Both the position numbers and the translations under genes were made by a program. Shown piece after piece: positions 40,162 to 48,716 of a stretch of 64,000 nucleotides of DNA. The notes under the pieces are model-generated. The model searched no databases. It saw nothing but the letters and a program-made list of their open reading frames with translations, and was not told the DNA's origin. How positions within the stretch are numbered: the first letter of the stretch is position 1; each line of letters opens with the position of its first letter. The stretch is from the NCBI RefSeq assembly GCF_039680535.1, contig NZ_JBDKSS010000013.1, forward strand, positions 62,001-126,000, given 5' to 3'. The stretch is from Parvibaculum sp039680535 (GTDB taxonomy: Bacteria; Pseudomonadota; Alphaproteobacteria; Parvibaculales; Parvibaculaceae).

Positions 40162-42396
40162 ATGAGCGACGCCGCAAGAGAGACAAGCGCAACGGCACAG
40201 GCCCCGTCGGTCGCGAGGGCCGATCCCGGCCTCTTCGTCCGGATGGATGCCGGCAGCCGTGAGGCCAAGCTCGATCTCGTCGTGCAATCGATGCACTGCG
40301 CCGGATGCATGCGCCGCATCGAGCGGGCGCTTGGCGAATTGGATGGCGTTTCCTTCGCGCGGGCCAATCTGTCGACGAAGCGTGTCGCGGTGAAGTGGGA
40401 TCCGTCGCGGCTGAAGCCTGCCGCGATCGTCGAAAAACTCGCTTCCATCGGCTTCGAGGCGGTGCCCTTCGATCCCAAGCTCATCGGTGCGCTGGACCAG
40501 GATGAAGGCCGCAAGCTGCTGCGCGCCATGGGCGTCGCGGGCTTCGCGGCGGCCAACGTCATGCTGTTGTCGGTCTCCGTCTGGGCGGGCCTCGTCAGTG
40601 ACATGGAGCCCGCGACGCGGGCGCTCTTCTACTGGATATCCGCGCTCATCGCTCTGCCGGCCATCGCCTATTCCGCGCAGCCTTTCTATCGGTCCGCCCT
40701 CGCGGCCTTGCGCAACCGGCAGATGAACATGGATGTGCCGATCTCGCTTGCGGTGACGCTGGCGACCGGCATGAGCCTCGTGCAGACCATCGTGAATGCC
40801 GAGCATGTCTATTTCGATGCCAGCATCACGCTCCTCTTTTTCCTGCTGATCGGCCGCTACCTCGACGTTCAGGCCCGCAACCGCGCCTGTGAAGCCGCGC
40901 AGAACCTGCTCGGCCTTCGCGCCGTTGCGGCCACGGTGGTCGATGCGGACGGGTCGCAGCGTTCGGTTCCCGTCGAGGCGCTTGAGCCGGGCATGGTGGT
41001 CGCGGTTGCGGCAGGTGCGCGCGTGCCTGCCGACGGCATAGTCGCCGGCGGCATCAGCGACATCGATACGAGCCTCGTCACGGGCGAAAGCCTGCCTGAG
41101 CTGGTGCGGCCCGGCGCGCATGTCTTTGCCGGCACGCTTAATATCACCGCTCCCATGCAGGTGACGGTTACGGCGCGTGACGAGCATTCGCTGCTGGCCG
41201 AGATTGTGCGTCTCATGGAGGCGGCGGAGCAGGGGCGGTCCGCCTATGTGCGGATCGCGGATCGGGCCGCCCGCATCTACGCGCCTTCCGTTCACGTTCT
41301 CGCGCTTTCCACCGTGCTCTTCTGGCTTGCCATGGGCTCGGGTTTCGTCGTCGCGATCACAAATGCGATTGCGGTGCTGATCGTAACCTGCCCCTGCGCG
41401 TTGGGGCTCGCCGTGCCGGTGGTGCAGGTGGTTGCGACCGGGAGGCTCCTCAAGCACGGCATTCTGCTCAAGGCGGCCGATGGTCTGGAGCGTCTGTCTG
41501 AAGTGGATACGATCGTTTTCGACAAGACGGGCACGCTGACGCTGGGCCGCCCGCACCTCATCGACGAAGGCGTGTCGGCGACGGATCTCTCGGTGGGTGC
41601 GGCGCTCGCACGATCCAGCCGCCATCCGCTTTCCCGCGCCCTTGTCGAAAGCGCCGGCGCGAAGCCGCTTCCGGTTCTCTCCGACATCCATGAGGAGCCG
41701 GGGCAGGGCCTCGAAGGGCGCCTTGGCGACGAGATTGTCCGTCTGGGCAGCCGCGAATGGGTCGGCGCGTCGGAGTTCGGCGCCGCGGCACATGGCGGTC
41801 CGGAACTCTGGCTGCGGCGAGGAACGGCGCGGCCGGTCTGCTTCCGTTTCGTGGACCAGCTTCGTCCCGACGCTGCTGAGACCATTCTGGCCCTCAAGGC
41901 TCTGGGCTTTTCGATCGAGCTTCTGTCTGGCGACCGCGAACCCGCGGCCCGTGCCGCCGCCGAGGCGCTCGGTATCGCAGTATGGCGCGCGGGCGCGCGG
42001 CCTGATGCCAAGATCGCACGTCTCAAGGAGCTCGCGGGCGAGGGGCACAAGGTGCTGATGGTCGGCGATGGCCTCAACGATGCGCCTGCCCTTCGGGTTG
42101 CGCATGTCTCCATGTCGCCCGCGGACGCCTCCGACATCAGTCAGACTGCGGCGGATTTCATCTTCCAGGGTGCCAAGCTCGGGGCCGTGGTTGAGGCGAT
42201 TGAGGTTGCGCGAAAGTCGCGGCGTCTCGTTTTCGAGAACTTCGCGCTGGCGCTCGCTTACAATGCCGTGGCAATTCCGCTCGCCTTCGCCGGCTTCGTG
42301 ACGCCGCTCATTGCGGCTGTGGCGATGTCCACTTCATCGATCACGGTCACGCTGAATTCTCTGCGCCTCGGGCGGCTTCGGAAGGCAAGCGAATGA
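40162..42396 (+). CDS. ccoI: Copper-exporting P1B-type ATPase CcoI (FixI)
   Basis: A 744-residue P-type ATPase that exports copper to the periplasm for insertion into the cbb3 oxidase. The N-terminal heavy-metal domain has MHCAGCMRRIERAL (C46 and C49). The membrane metal site is TCPCALGLAVPV (about 408-419); the phosphorylated Asp is in VFDKTGTLTLG (about 454); the hinge GDGLNDAPALRVA is at about 635. The family's eight membrane helices are present. The stop overlaps ccoS by 4 bases. Length is normal for the FixI subgroup. Confidence 0.96.
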   Translation: MSDAARETSATAQAPSVARADPGLFVRMDAGSREAKLDLVVQSMHCAGCMRRIERALGELDGVSFARANLSTKRVAVKWDPSRLKPAAIVEKLASIGFEAVPFDPKLIGALDQDEGRKLLRAMGVAGFAAANVMLLSVSVWAGLVSDMEPATRALFYWISALIALPAIAYSAQPFYRSALAALRNRQMNMDVPISLAVTLATGMSLVQTIVNAEHVYFDASITLLFFLLIGRYLDVQARNRACEAAQNLLGLRAVAATVVDADGSQRSVPVEALEPGMVVAVAAGARVPADGIVAGGISDIDTSLVTGESLPELVRPGAHVFAGTLNITAPMQVTVTARDEHSLLAEIVRLMEAAEQGRSAYVRIADRAARIYAPSVHVLALSTVLFWLAMGSGFVVAITNAIAVLIVTCPCALGLAVPVVQVVATGRLLKHGILLKAADGLERLSEVDTIVFDKTGTLTLGRPHLIDEGVSATDLSVGAALARSSRHPLSRALVESAGAKPLPVLSDIHEEPGQGLEGRLGDEIVRLGSREWVGASEFGAAAHGGPELWLRRGTARPVCFRFVDQLRPDAAETILALKALGFSIELLSGDREPAARAAAEALGIAVWRAGARPDAKIARLKELAGEGHKVLMVGDGLNDAPALRVAHVSMSPADASDISQTAADFIFQGAKLGAVVEAIEVARKSRRLVFENFALALAYNAVAIPLAFAGFVTPLIAAVAMSTSSITVTLNSLRLGRLRKASE

Positions 42397-42548
42397 ATAT
42401 CCTCGTCTATCTGATGCCTGCGGCCCTGTTCCTTGGCTTTCTCGGCCTGCTCGGCTTCCTTTGGTCGCTCAAGTCGTCGCAATATGACGATCTCGACGGC
42501 GCTGCGGAGCGCATCCTCTATGATGACGAGGATTTACCGGGTAACTGA
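42393..42548 (+). CDS. ccoS: cbb3 oxidase maturation protein CcoS
   Basis: A 51-residue membrane protein: one helix (residues 1-27, ILVYLMPAALFLGFLGLLGFLW) followed by the CcoS signature LKSSQYDDLDGAAERILYDDE. It is required for cofactor insertion into the cbb3 oxidase. It starts within the ATGA that ends ccoI and ends the ccoGHIS unit, ahead of hairpins at 42584-42602 and 42635-42655. Confidence 0.94.
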   Translation: MNILVYLMPAALFLGFLGLLGFLWSLKSSQYDDLDGAAERILYDDEDLPGN

Positions 42549-42583
42549 CGTGGAAAAGGCCCTTTAGCCTCCGCGGTTCTGTG

Positions 42584-42655
42584 CCCCGTCATCGGGGTTG
42601 TTGCCCTCCATTCCCGTGCTCCGGACCCTCTTGCGGCGGCCTTGCTGAGGCCGCC
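42584..42655 (+). terminator. Two consecutive hairpins after ccoS
   Basis: CCCCG-tcat-CGGGG followed by TTGTTG (42584-42602) and GGCGGCC-ttgctga-GGCCGCC (42635-42655) lie in the 296-base gap between ccoS and exbB. The first has a short U-rich tail and is the better terminator. The rest of the gap holds a possible TTGACG hexamer (42670-42675) for exbB but no clear -10. Confidence 0.5.
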
Positions 42656-42844
42656 TGCGACTTTCTGCATTGACGATTTTAGTTATCAAGGGCGAAATGG
42701 CGCGCCGGTACGTGCCTGCGCGATTTGCGGGCGCGAACAAAATAGAAAATATGGCAGGGTGTCCCGCAAAGCGGCGCCCAGGGAGGGGCCGGCTGCCGGA
42801 ATTGATCCGGGCCGGGAAGGTCTAACAAATGTTCGGAGTTTCCG

Positions 42845-43771
42845 ATGATGAATGGATGTGCGACACGCGACGCGGATGAGCTGCGCTCCGGCAGGGGGCT
42901 TCGATCTGTGGCGCTGCTTTCGGCGACCGCACTTGTTGCGCTGAGTTTCGCGCTTTCGAGCCCGCTGCGCGCGGAGACGGCTGCTCCGGCCGCGCCCGCG
43001 ACGGCGGCGGCTCCGTCCGTCACGCCCGCTGCGACCCCGGCCCCGAACACGCCCCCGGCGGCCCCCGAAGCGGCCCCGGTGGCAGGAGGCCCACTCGCCG
43101 AACAGCCCGCCGAGCCGGTCGCCAATCCCTACGGCCTCGCCGCGCTCTGGGCACAGGGCGATCTCGTGGCGAAAGTGACGCTGCTCATACTGGCGCTCAT
43201 GTCGATGGGTAGCTGGTACATCCTCTTCACCAAGCTCTGGGAGCAGCGCGGTCTCTTCGCGCAGGCCCGTGCCGCGCAGAAGAGCTTCGCGAAGTCCGCC
43301 AGCCTCAAGGAGGCGACGGATGGATTGGCCAGGAATTCGGCCTTCCGTGCCGTAGCGGAGCAGGGGATCGCAGCCGCGGAGCAGCATGGGCGCGGGCTTG
43401 CCGCGCAGGTGAGCCTCATCGACTGGACCACAGCGGCGCTCAACCGCGGCATCGAGACCGTGGCGGCAGGGCTTCAGGGTGGACTCGCGTTCCTTGCAAC
43501 CGTCGGCTCGACAGCGCCTTTCATCGGCCTTTTCGGCACCGTCTGGGGCATCTATCACGCGCTGATCCAGATCGGCCTTGCCGGACAGGCCTCGATCGAC
43601 AAGGTCGCCGGACCTGTCGGCGAGGCGCTCATCATGACGGCCATCGGCCTCGCGGTCGCCGTGCCGGCAGTGCTTGGCTACAACTGGCTCGTTCGCCGCA
43701 ACAAGGCCGCGCTCGATCAGATGCGGCGCTTCGCGACGGAAGTCGAGACTCGTCTGCTGACCAGGGCCTGA
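42845..43771 (+). CDS. exbB: MotA/TolQ/ExbB proton channel family protein with signal peptide
   Basis: A 308-residue inner-membrane protein that uses the proton gradient to energise TonB-dependent outer-membrane transport. A cleavable-type signal (RSVALLSATALVALSFALSSPLRA) leads into a periplasmic Ala/Pro-rich linker (about 45-90), then the three-helix ExbB core: KVTLLILALMSMGSWYILFTKLW, LATVGSTAPFIGLFGTVWGIYHAL (the most conserved part) and ALIMTAIGLAVAVPAVLGYNWL. The N-terminal extension is common in alphaproteobacterial ExbB. Two exbD genes follow; no tonB is nearby. Confidence 0.92.
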   Translation: MMNGCATRDADELRSGRGLRSVALLSATALVALSFALSSPLRAETAAPAAPATAAAPSVTPAATPAPNTPPAAPEAAPVAGGPLAEQPAEPVANPYGLAALWAQGDLVAKVTLLILALMSMGSWYILFTKLWEQRGLFAQARAAQKSFAKSASLKEATDGLARNSAFRAVAEQGIAAAEQHGRGLAAQVSLIDWTTAALNRGIETVAAGLQGGLAFLATVGSTAPFIGLFGTVWGIYHALIQIGLAGQASIDKVAGPVGEALIMTAIGLAVAVPAVLGYNWLVRRNKAALDQMRRFATEVETRLLTRA

Positions 43772-43804
43772 GGCCGGTGCGGATGCGGCTGGAGCACTGA
43801 CGAC

Positions 43805-44236
43805 ATGGCGATGAATATCGGTACTGGCGGAGACGAGGACGAGGTCATCTCGACCATCAACACGACGCCGTTGGTGGACGTGATGCTCGTCCTGCTCATC
43901 ATCTTCCTCATCACGATTCCGGTCGCGATCCAGACTGTACCGGTCGATCTGCCCAAGGCGTCGAACGTTGCGACCCAGACAAAGCCCGAGAATGTCGTCG
44001 TGGCGGTGGATCGCGAAGGCGCGGTCTACTGGAACGCCGAAAAAATGGCCGACAATGCGGCGCTGCTGGCCAAGATCAGGGAAGCGGCGCAGAAGACGCC
44101 GCAGCCCGAAATCCATGTGCGCGGCGACAAGGATGCCCGCTTCGAATTCATCGGCAAGGTCATTGTCGACTGTCAGCGCGGCGGTATCGAGAAGGTCGCG
44201 TTCATCACCGAGCCCGACCGCGGCGTGGCGCAATAG
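43805..44236 (+). CDS. exbD: ExbD/TolR family biopolymer transport protein, copy 1
   Basis: A 143-residue single-pass protein partner of ExbB. The membrane helix spans about 20-42 with the essential Asp in NTTPLVDVMLVLLIIFLITIP. The periplasmic domain shows VDLPKASNV, VAVDREGAVYWN and EIHVRGDKDARFEF. It starts 34 bases after exbB and is followed within 13 bases by a second, related copy. The TTPLVDV motif containing the proton-carrying Asp is intact. Confidence 0.92.
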   Translation: MAMNIGTGGDEDEVISTINTTPLVDVMLVLLIIFLITIPVAIQTVPVDLPKASNVATQTKPENVVVAVDREGAVYWNAEKMADNAALLAKIREAAQKTPQPEIHVRGDKDARFEFIGKVIVDCQRGGIEKVAFITEPDRGVAQ

Positions 44237-44248
44237 GAGCCCGGAACA

Positions 44249-44668
44249 ATGGCCATGAACATCGGAGGCGGCAAGGACGACGAGCCGATGATGGAGATCA
44301 ACACGACGCCGTTGATCGACGTGATGCTCGTGCTCCTGGTGATGCTCATCATCACCATTCCGATCCAGACTCATGCGGTGAAACTCGACATGCCGCGCAA
44401 TGTGCAGACGCCGCCGCAGGAGCCGAAGGTCGTCGATCTCGAACTCGATTTCGACGGCACCGTTCTCTGGAATGGCGTCGCCGTGCCGGACAGCGCCAGG
44501 CTCGACCAGTATCTCAGGTCCGCGGCAGCCGAGACGCCTCAGCCGGAAATACACCTCAAGCCCAACCGGCTGGTGAAATACGACCATGTGGCCCGCGTGC
44601 TGGCGGCCGCGCAGAGAGCCGGCGTCACCCGCATCGGCTTCGTCGGCAATGAGCAGTATATGGACTGA
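44249..44668 (+). CDS. exbD: ExbD/TolR family biopolymer transport protein, copy 2
   Basis: A 139-residue paralogue of the preceding ExbD: membrane helix with NTTPLIDVMLVLLVMLIITIP, then VKLDMPRNVQ, VDLELDFDGTVLWNG and EIHLKPNRLVKYDHV. Both copies retain the key Asp, so ExbB may work with a mixed ExbD dimer. An ExbB with two ExbD copies is known in Xanthomonas and some Alphaproteobacteria. The end of the unit precedes phaC by 129 bases. Confidence 0.92.
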   Translation: MAMNIGGGKDDEPMMEINTTPLIDVMLVLLVMLIITIPIQTHAVKLDMPRNVQTPPQEPKVVDLELDFDGTVLWNGVAVPDSARLDQYLRSAAAETPQPEIHLKPNRLVKYDHVARVLAAAQRAGVTRIGFVGNEQYMD

Positions 44669-44797
44669 GCGGCCCTGGCTGCCGGAGGAGGCTTGCGGCT
44701 TTTCGGCCAGACAACCCCTTGTTCATTGAAACATCATGCATAGGATGTGGAATGGGGGGAGTTTCGTGCCGGATTTTCCGGCGCCCAAGGAGGCTCC

Positions 44798-46657
44798 ATG
44801 GCGCAAGGCTCGGCACGTCCCGCCCGCAAACGGCCCGCTCTCAAGGCGTCGAAGCGCAATCCGCGAAAACATCTGGATGACGCGCCGGCTGCGGCCAAGG
44901 CTTCGCCTTCGCACCGCCCCGCGCCCGATCCACGAGCCCCGCATCATCCCAATTGGCCGAGCATCGACCGGCTTTTGCGCGCGACGGTGGCGCAATCGAC
45001 GCTCGGCATGTCGCCCGCCAGTGCCGGCCTCGCCGCTCTCGACTGGGCGCTGCATCTCGGCAGCTCGCCGGGCAAGCAGCAGGAACTCGTCACCAAGGCC
45101 GTGACCAAATCCGCGCGGCTCGCCGCCCATGCCGCGCAGAGCATGGGCGGCAAGAAGACGGAAGCCTGCATCGAGCCTCTGCCGCAGGATCACCGTTTCG
45201 ACGATCCGGCCTGGAGCAAGCCGCCTTTCGACTCTCTCTATCAGGGGTTTCTGCTGACGCAGCAATGGTGGCATGTCGCGACCACCGGCGTGCGCGGCGT
45301 CGACCGGCATCATGAGAACGTGGTGTCGTTCATGGCGCGTCAGATGCTCGACATGATGTCTCCGTCGAACAACGTGCTGACCAATCCGGTGGTTTTGCAG
45401 AAGACAATCGAGACCGGCGGACAGAACCTGCTGCAGGGCGCGATGAATATGGCGGACGACCTGCAGCGCGGCCTCAGGGGGCAAGGGCCTGCGGGCGCCG
45501 AAGCGTTCCTGCCGGGAGAGTCGGTGGCGGTTACGCCCGGTGAGGTGATCTTTCGCAACAGGCTGATCGAACTCATTCAATACCGCCCGACGACCGAAAC
45601 GGTGAATGCCGAGCCGATCCTCATCGTGCCCGCCTGGATCATGAAGTATTACATCCTTGATCTGTCGCCGCAGAATTCGCTGGTCAAGTATCTGGTCGAT
45701 CGCGGCCATACCGTCTTCATGATCTCGTGGAAAAATCCGGACGCCGAAGATCGCGATCTCGGCATGGACGATTATCTGAAGCTCGGCATTCTCGATGCGA
45801 TAGACGCAGTCCGCGCCGTGGTGCCGGACCGGCAGATCAATGCCGTCGGCTATTGCCTCGGCGGCACGCTGCTTTCCATTGCGGCTGCATGGCTCGCGCG
45901 CGAGGGCGACGGACCGCTCAACACGGTTACGCTATTCGCGGCCCAGACGGATTTCACGGAAGCGGGCGAGCTTCTTCTCTTCGTCGACGAGAGCCAGCTC
46001 GCGCTTCTCGAAGATCTCATGTGGGACAAGGGCTTTCTCGACACCAAGCAGATGGCCGGTGCCTTCCAGATGCTGCGTTCGCGCGATCTTGTCTGGTCGC
46101 GCGCCGTGCAGGAATATCTGATGGGCGAGCGTGCGCCGATGAACGACCTGATGGCCTGGAATGCGGATGCGACGCGGATGCCCTATCGCATGCACAGCGA
46201 ATATCTGCGCCGTCTCTTCCTCGACAATGAGCTTTTCGAAGGCCGCTTCACGGCGCTCGGCGTGCCGGTGGCGTTGACGGATATCCGCGCGCCAATCTTC
46301 GCCGTTGCGACGGAAACCGATCACGTCGCTCCCTGGCGTTCCGTCTACAAGATCAATCTGATTGCCGATACGGACGTGACGTTCGTGCTGACGAGCGGAG
46401 GGCACAATGCAGGGATCGTCAGCGAACCCGGCCATCCGCATCGGCGTTATCGTCTGGCGCATCGTAACGCGACGGACAAGCATGTGGATCCGGAGCGCTG
46501 GACGGAGGTGACGCCGACAAGCGAGGGGTCATGGTGGCCGGCATGGGTCGAATGGCTGGATGCGCATGGCGGTGGGCAGGTCCCGCCTCCAGCCATGGGT
46601 GCCGCCGGCTATCCGCCCCTTGAGCCCGCGCCCGGCACCTACGTGAAACAGCCCTGA
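44798..46657 (+). CDS. phaC: Class I poly(3-hydroxyalkanoate) synthase
   Basis: Polymerises (R)-3-hydroxyacyl-CoA into storage polyester on granules. The 619-residue protein has a basic, disordered N-terminus (1-60), the N-terminal synthase domain (about 70-250) and an alpha/beta hydrolase core with the lipase-like box GYCLGG, the Cys nucleophile at about residue 352, the catalytic Asp in ATETDHVAPW and His in SGGHNAGIV. The ATG at 44798 has AAGGAGG 5 bases upstream. No phasin, phaA or phaB gene is adjacent. Substrate chain length cannot be read from the sequence. Confidence 0.95.
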   Translation: MAQGSARPARKRPALKASKRNPRKHLDDAPAAAKASPSHRPAPDPRAPHHPNWPSIDRLLRATVAQSTLGMSPASAGLAALDWALHLGSSPGKQQELVTKAVTKSARLAAHAAQSMGGKKTEACIEPLPQDHRFDDPAWSKPPFDSLYQGFLLTQQWWHVATTGVRGVDRHHENVVSFMARQMLDMMSPSNNVLTNPVVLQKTIETGGQNLLQGAMNMADDLQRGLRGQGPAGAEAFLPGESVAVTPGEVIFRNRLIELIQYRPTTETVNAEPILIVPAWIMKYYILDLSPQNSLVKYLVDRGHTVFMISWKNPDAEDRDLGMDDYLKLGILDAIDAVRAVVPDRQINAVGYCLGGTLLSIAAAWLAREGDGPLNTVTLFAAQTDFTEAGELLLFVDESQLALLEDLMWDKGFLDTKQMAGAFQMLRSRDLVWSRAVQEYLMGERAPMNDLMAWNADATRMPYRMHSEYLRRLFLDNELFEGRFTALGVPVALTDIRAPIFAVATETDHVAPWRSVYKINLIADTDVTFVLTSGGHNAGIVSEPGHPHRRYRLAHRNATDKHVDPERWTEVTPTSEGSWWPAWVEWLDAHGGGQVPPPAMGAAGYPPLEPAPGTYVKQP

Positions 46658-46782
46658 AGGCCGCTCCCGAAAATGTGAGCTTCGGGAAGGCGCATCGCGC
46701 AATAACTATTACGCTTTCAGCCTCCCTCGTTTTACTCTCCCGCCAAGAGCCGCAAAGGCGCGAGTGCTGCAAGGGAGGGATC

Positions 46783-48699
46783 ATGGACAAGCCGCAAGCA
46801 AACGCCCCGAAAGAGGCAAGCGAGGCGACCTGCCGCGCGCATGGGCAGTTGCATGGCCACCTGCCGAAGGAGACGGGCGAAGATTTCGAACTCGCCCGGC
46901 GCGGCTTCATCGCGACAATCCCCGATGCGAAGTCGCTGAACGAGGCGGGCTTTCCCGTCTGGGACATGTCGACGTTTTCCTTCATCAAGGAAGGAAGTCC
47001 CGCGCCCGCGACGGTCAATCCGAGCCTTTGGAGGCAGGCGCAGCTCAATTCGATCCATGGCCTCTTCAAGGTTACGGACGGCATTTATCAGGTCCGCAAT
47101 TTCGATCTCTCGAATATCACCTTCATCGAAGGCAAGACGGGCATCATCGTCATCGATCCGCTGATCTCGTCTGAAACGGCGCGGACGTCGCTCGCGCTAT
47201 ATCGCGAGCATCGCGGAGAGCGGCCCGTCGTCGCGGTGATCTACACCCATTCCCATGTCGATCATTATGGCGGCGTCAAAGGCGTTCTGAGCGATGAGGA
47301 CATCGCGCGCGGCGACATTCGCATCATTGCGCCGGAAGGGTTTCTCGAAGAGGCAGTGAGCGAGAACGTGCTCGCGGGCAATGCCATGGGCCGCCGCGCG
47401 ACCTACATGTATGGCGCGCTTCTGCCGCGCGGACCGAAGGGTCATGTCGATGCGGGCCTCGGCAAGACGGTATCTCTCGGTCAGGTGAGCCTCGTGCCGC
47501 CGAATGAAATCATCACCCGCACCGGCGAGACGCTGAATGTCGACGGGGTCGAGATCGTTTTTCAGCTGACGCCGGACAGCGAAGCGCCCGCGGAGATGAA
47601 CTTCTTCTTCCCGCAGATGAAGGCGCTCTGCATGGCGGAGAACTGCTCCTGCCATATGCACAATCTCTACACCCCTCGCGGGGCGCAGGTGCGGGATGCG
47701 AAGTCGTGGAGCCGCTACATCGACGAGGCGATCGACATTTTCGGCGGCAAGACGGAAGTGCTTTTCGCAAGCCATCACTGGCCGCGTTGGGGCCGTGATG
47801 TCGCCGTCGCTTTCCTCGAAAAGCAGCGCGACATGTACAAGTATGTGCACGATCAGACGCTGCGTCTCGCGAACCACGGACTGACGCCGATAGAGATTGC
47901 GGAAGAAATCGCGCTGCCGCCGACGCTCGCCGCCGAGTGGTACACACGCAGCTATTACGGCACGATCAATCACAATGCGAAGGCCGTCTATCAGCGTTAT
48001 CTCGGCTGGTTCGACGGCAACCCGGCGCATCTCCATCCGCTGCCGCCGGTCGAGGCGGCAAAGCGCTATGTCGAATTCATGGGCGGGCCGACCGCTTTGT
48101 TGCGGAAGGCGCGCGAGTGCTTCGACAAGGGCGAATATCGCTGGGTCGCTGAAGTCGTGAACCATCTCGTCTTCTCCGATCCCGCGAACGCCGATGCCCG
48201 GAACCTGCAGGCCGATGCGCTTGAGCAGCTCGGCTATCAGGCGGAGTCGGGTCCGTGGCGCGCCTTCTATCTCACGGCCGCAATGGAGCTTCGAAATCCG
48301 CGGCCCGCATCGCCCACGCCGCGACCGGGCGCTGCGGGGCAGGTGCGGACATTGCCCGTCGAGCGGATTCTCGACTCGCTGTCCGTGCGTCTCAATGGAC
48401 CGAAGGCGGGCGCGCGCGGCTTTGCCTTCAATCTCGGTTTCACCGATACGGGCGAGACATTTCTGCTCAGCGTGGAAAACGCCGTTCTGCATCATCGCCG
48501 CAACCGCATCGATCCGAAGGCCGATGCAAGCATCAAGCTCGCGCGCACCGGGCTTGCCGAGATCGTGCTGCGCGAAAAGACGCTTGGCGATCTCGTCGCG
48601 GCCAAGGCCGCGACCGTCGAGGGCAACGGAGAGGCGTTCGACGAGTTCGTCGATCTCCTCGATGTCTTCGACTTCTGGTTTGAAATCGTAATGCCATGA
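46783..48699 (+). CDS. Type III linear alkylsulfatase (SdsA1-like), metallo-beta-lactamase fold
   Basis: A 638-residue zinc enzyme that cleaves sulfate from primary alkyl sulfates such as dodecyl sulfate. The binuclear zinc site is YTHSHVDHYGGVKG (about 154-167); other ligands are in AENCSCHMHNLYTPRGAQVRD and FASHHWPRWG. The dimerisation domain (about 385-500) and a C-terminal SCP2-like domain (about 525-638, with LSVRLNGPKAGARGFAFN) complete the family layout. Unlike secreted SdsA1 there is no signal peptide at the ATG at 46783 (AGGGAGG upstream), suggesting a cytoplasmic enzyme or an atypical export route. Its products, alkanols, could feed beta-oxidation and the neighbouring PHA synthase. 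Confidence 0.93.
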   Translation: MDKPQANAPKEASEATCRAHGQLHGHLPKETGEDFELARRGFIATIPDAKSLNEAGFPVWDMSTFSFIKEGSPAPATVNPSLWRQAQLNSIHGLFKVTDGIYQVRNFDLSNITFIEGKTGIIVIDPLISSETARTSLALYREHRGERPVVAVIYTHSHVDHYGGVKGVLSDEDIARGDIRIIAPEGFLEEAVSENVLAGNAMGRRATYMYGALLPRGPKGHVDAGLGKTVSLGQVSLVPPNEIITRTGETLNVDGVEIVFQLTPDSEAPAEMNFFFPQMKALCMAENCSCHMHNLYTPRGAQVRDAKSWSRYIDEAIDIFGGKTEVLFASHHWPRWGRDVAVAFLEKQRDMYKYVHDQTLRLANHGLTPIEIAEEIALPPTLAAEWYTRSYYGTINHNAKAVYQRYLGWFDGNPAHLHPLPPVEAAKRYVEFMGGPTALLRKARECFDKGEYRWVAEVVNHLVFSDPANADARNLQADALEQLGYQAESGPWRAFYLTAAMELRNPRPASPTPRPGAAGQVRTLPVERILDSLSVRLNGPKAGARGFAFNLGFTDTGETFLLSVENAVLHHRRNRIDPKADASIKLARTGLAEIVLREKTLGDLVAAKAATVEGNGEAFDEFVDLLDVFDFWFEIVMP

Positions 48700-48716
48700 G
48701 GCAGGGAGAATAAAAA

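Noticed and set aside
46783..48699. Periplasmic export signal for the alkylsulfatase
   Set aside because: Upstream residues in the open frame include a hydrophobic run, but they lie before the strong AGGGAGG ribosome site and ATG, so they are probably not translated.
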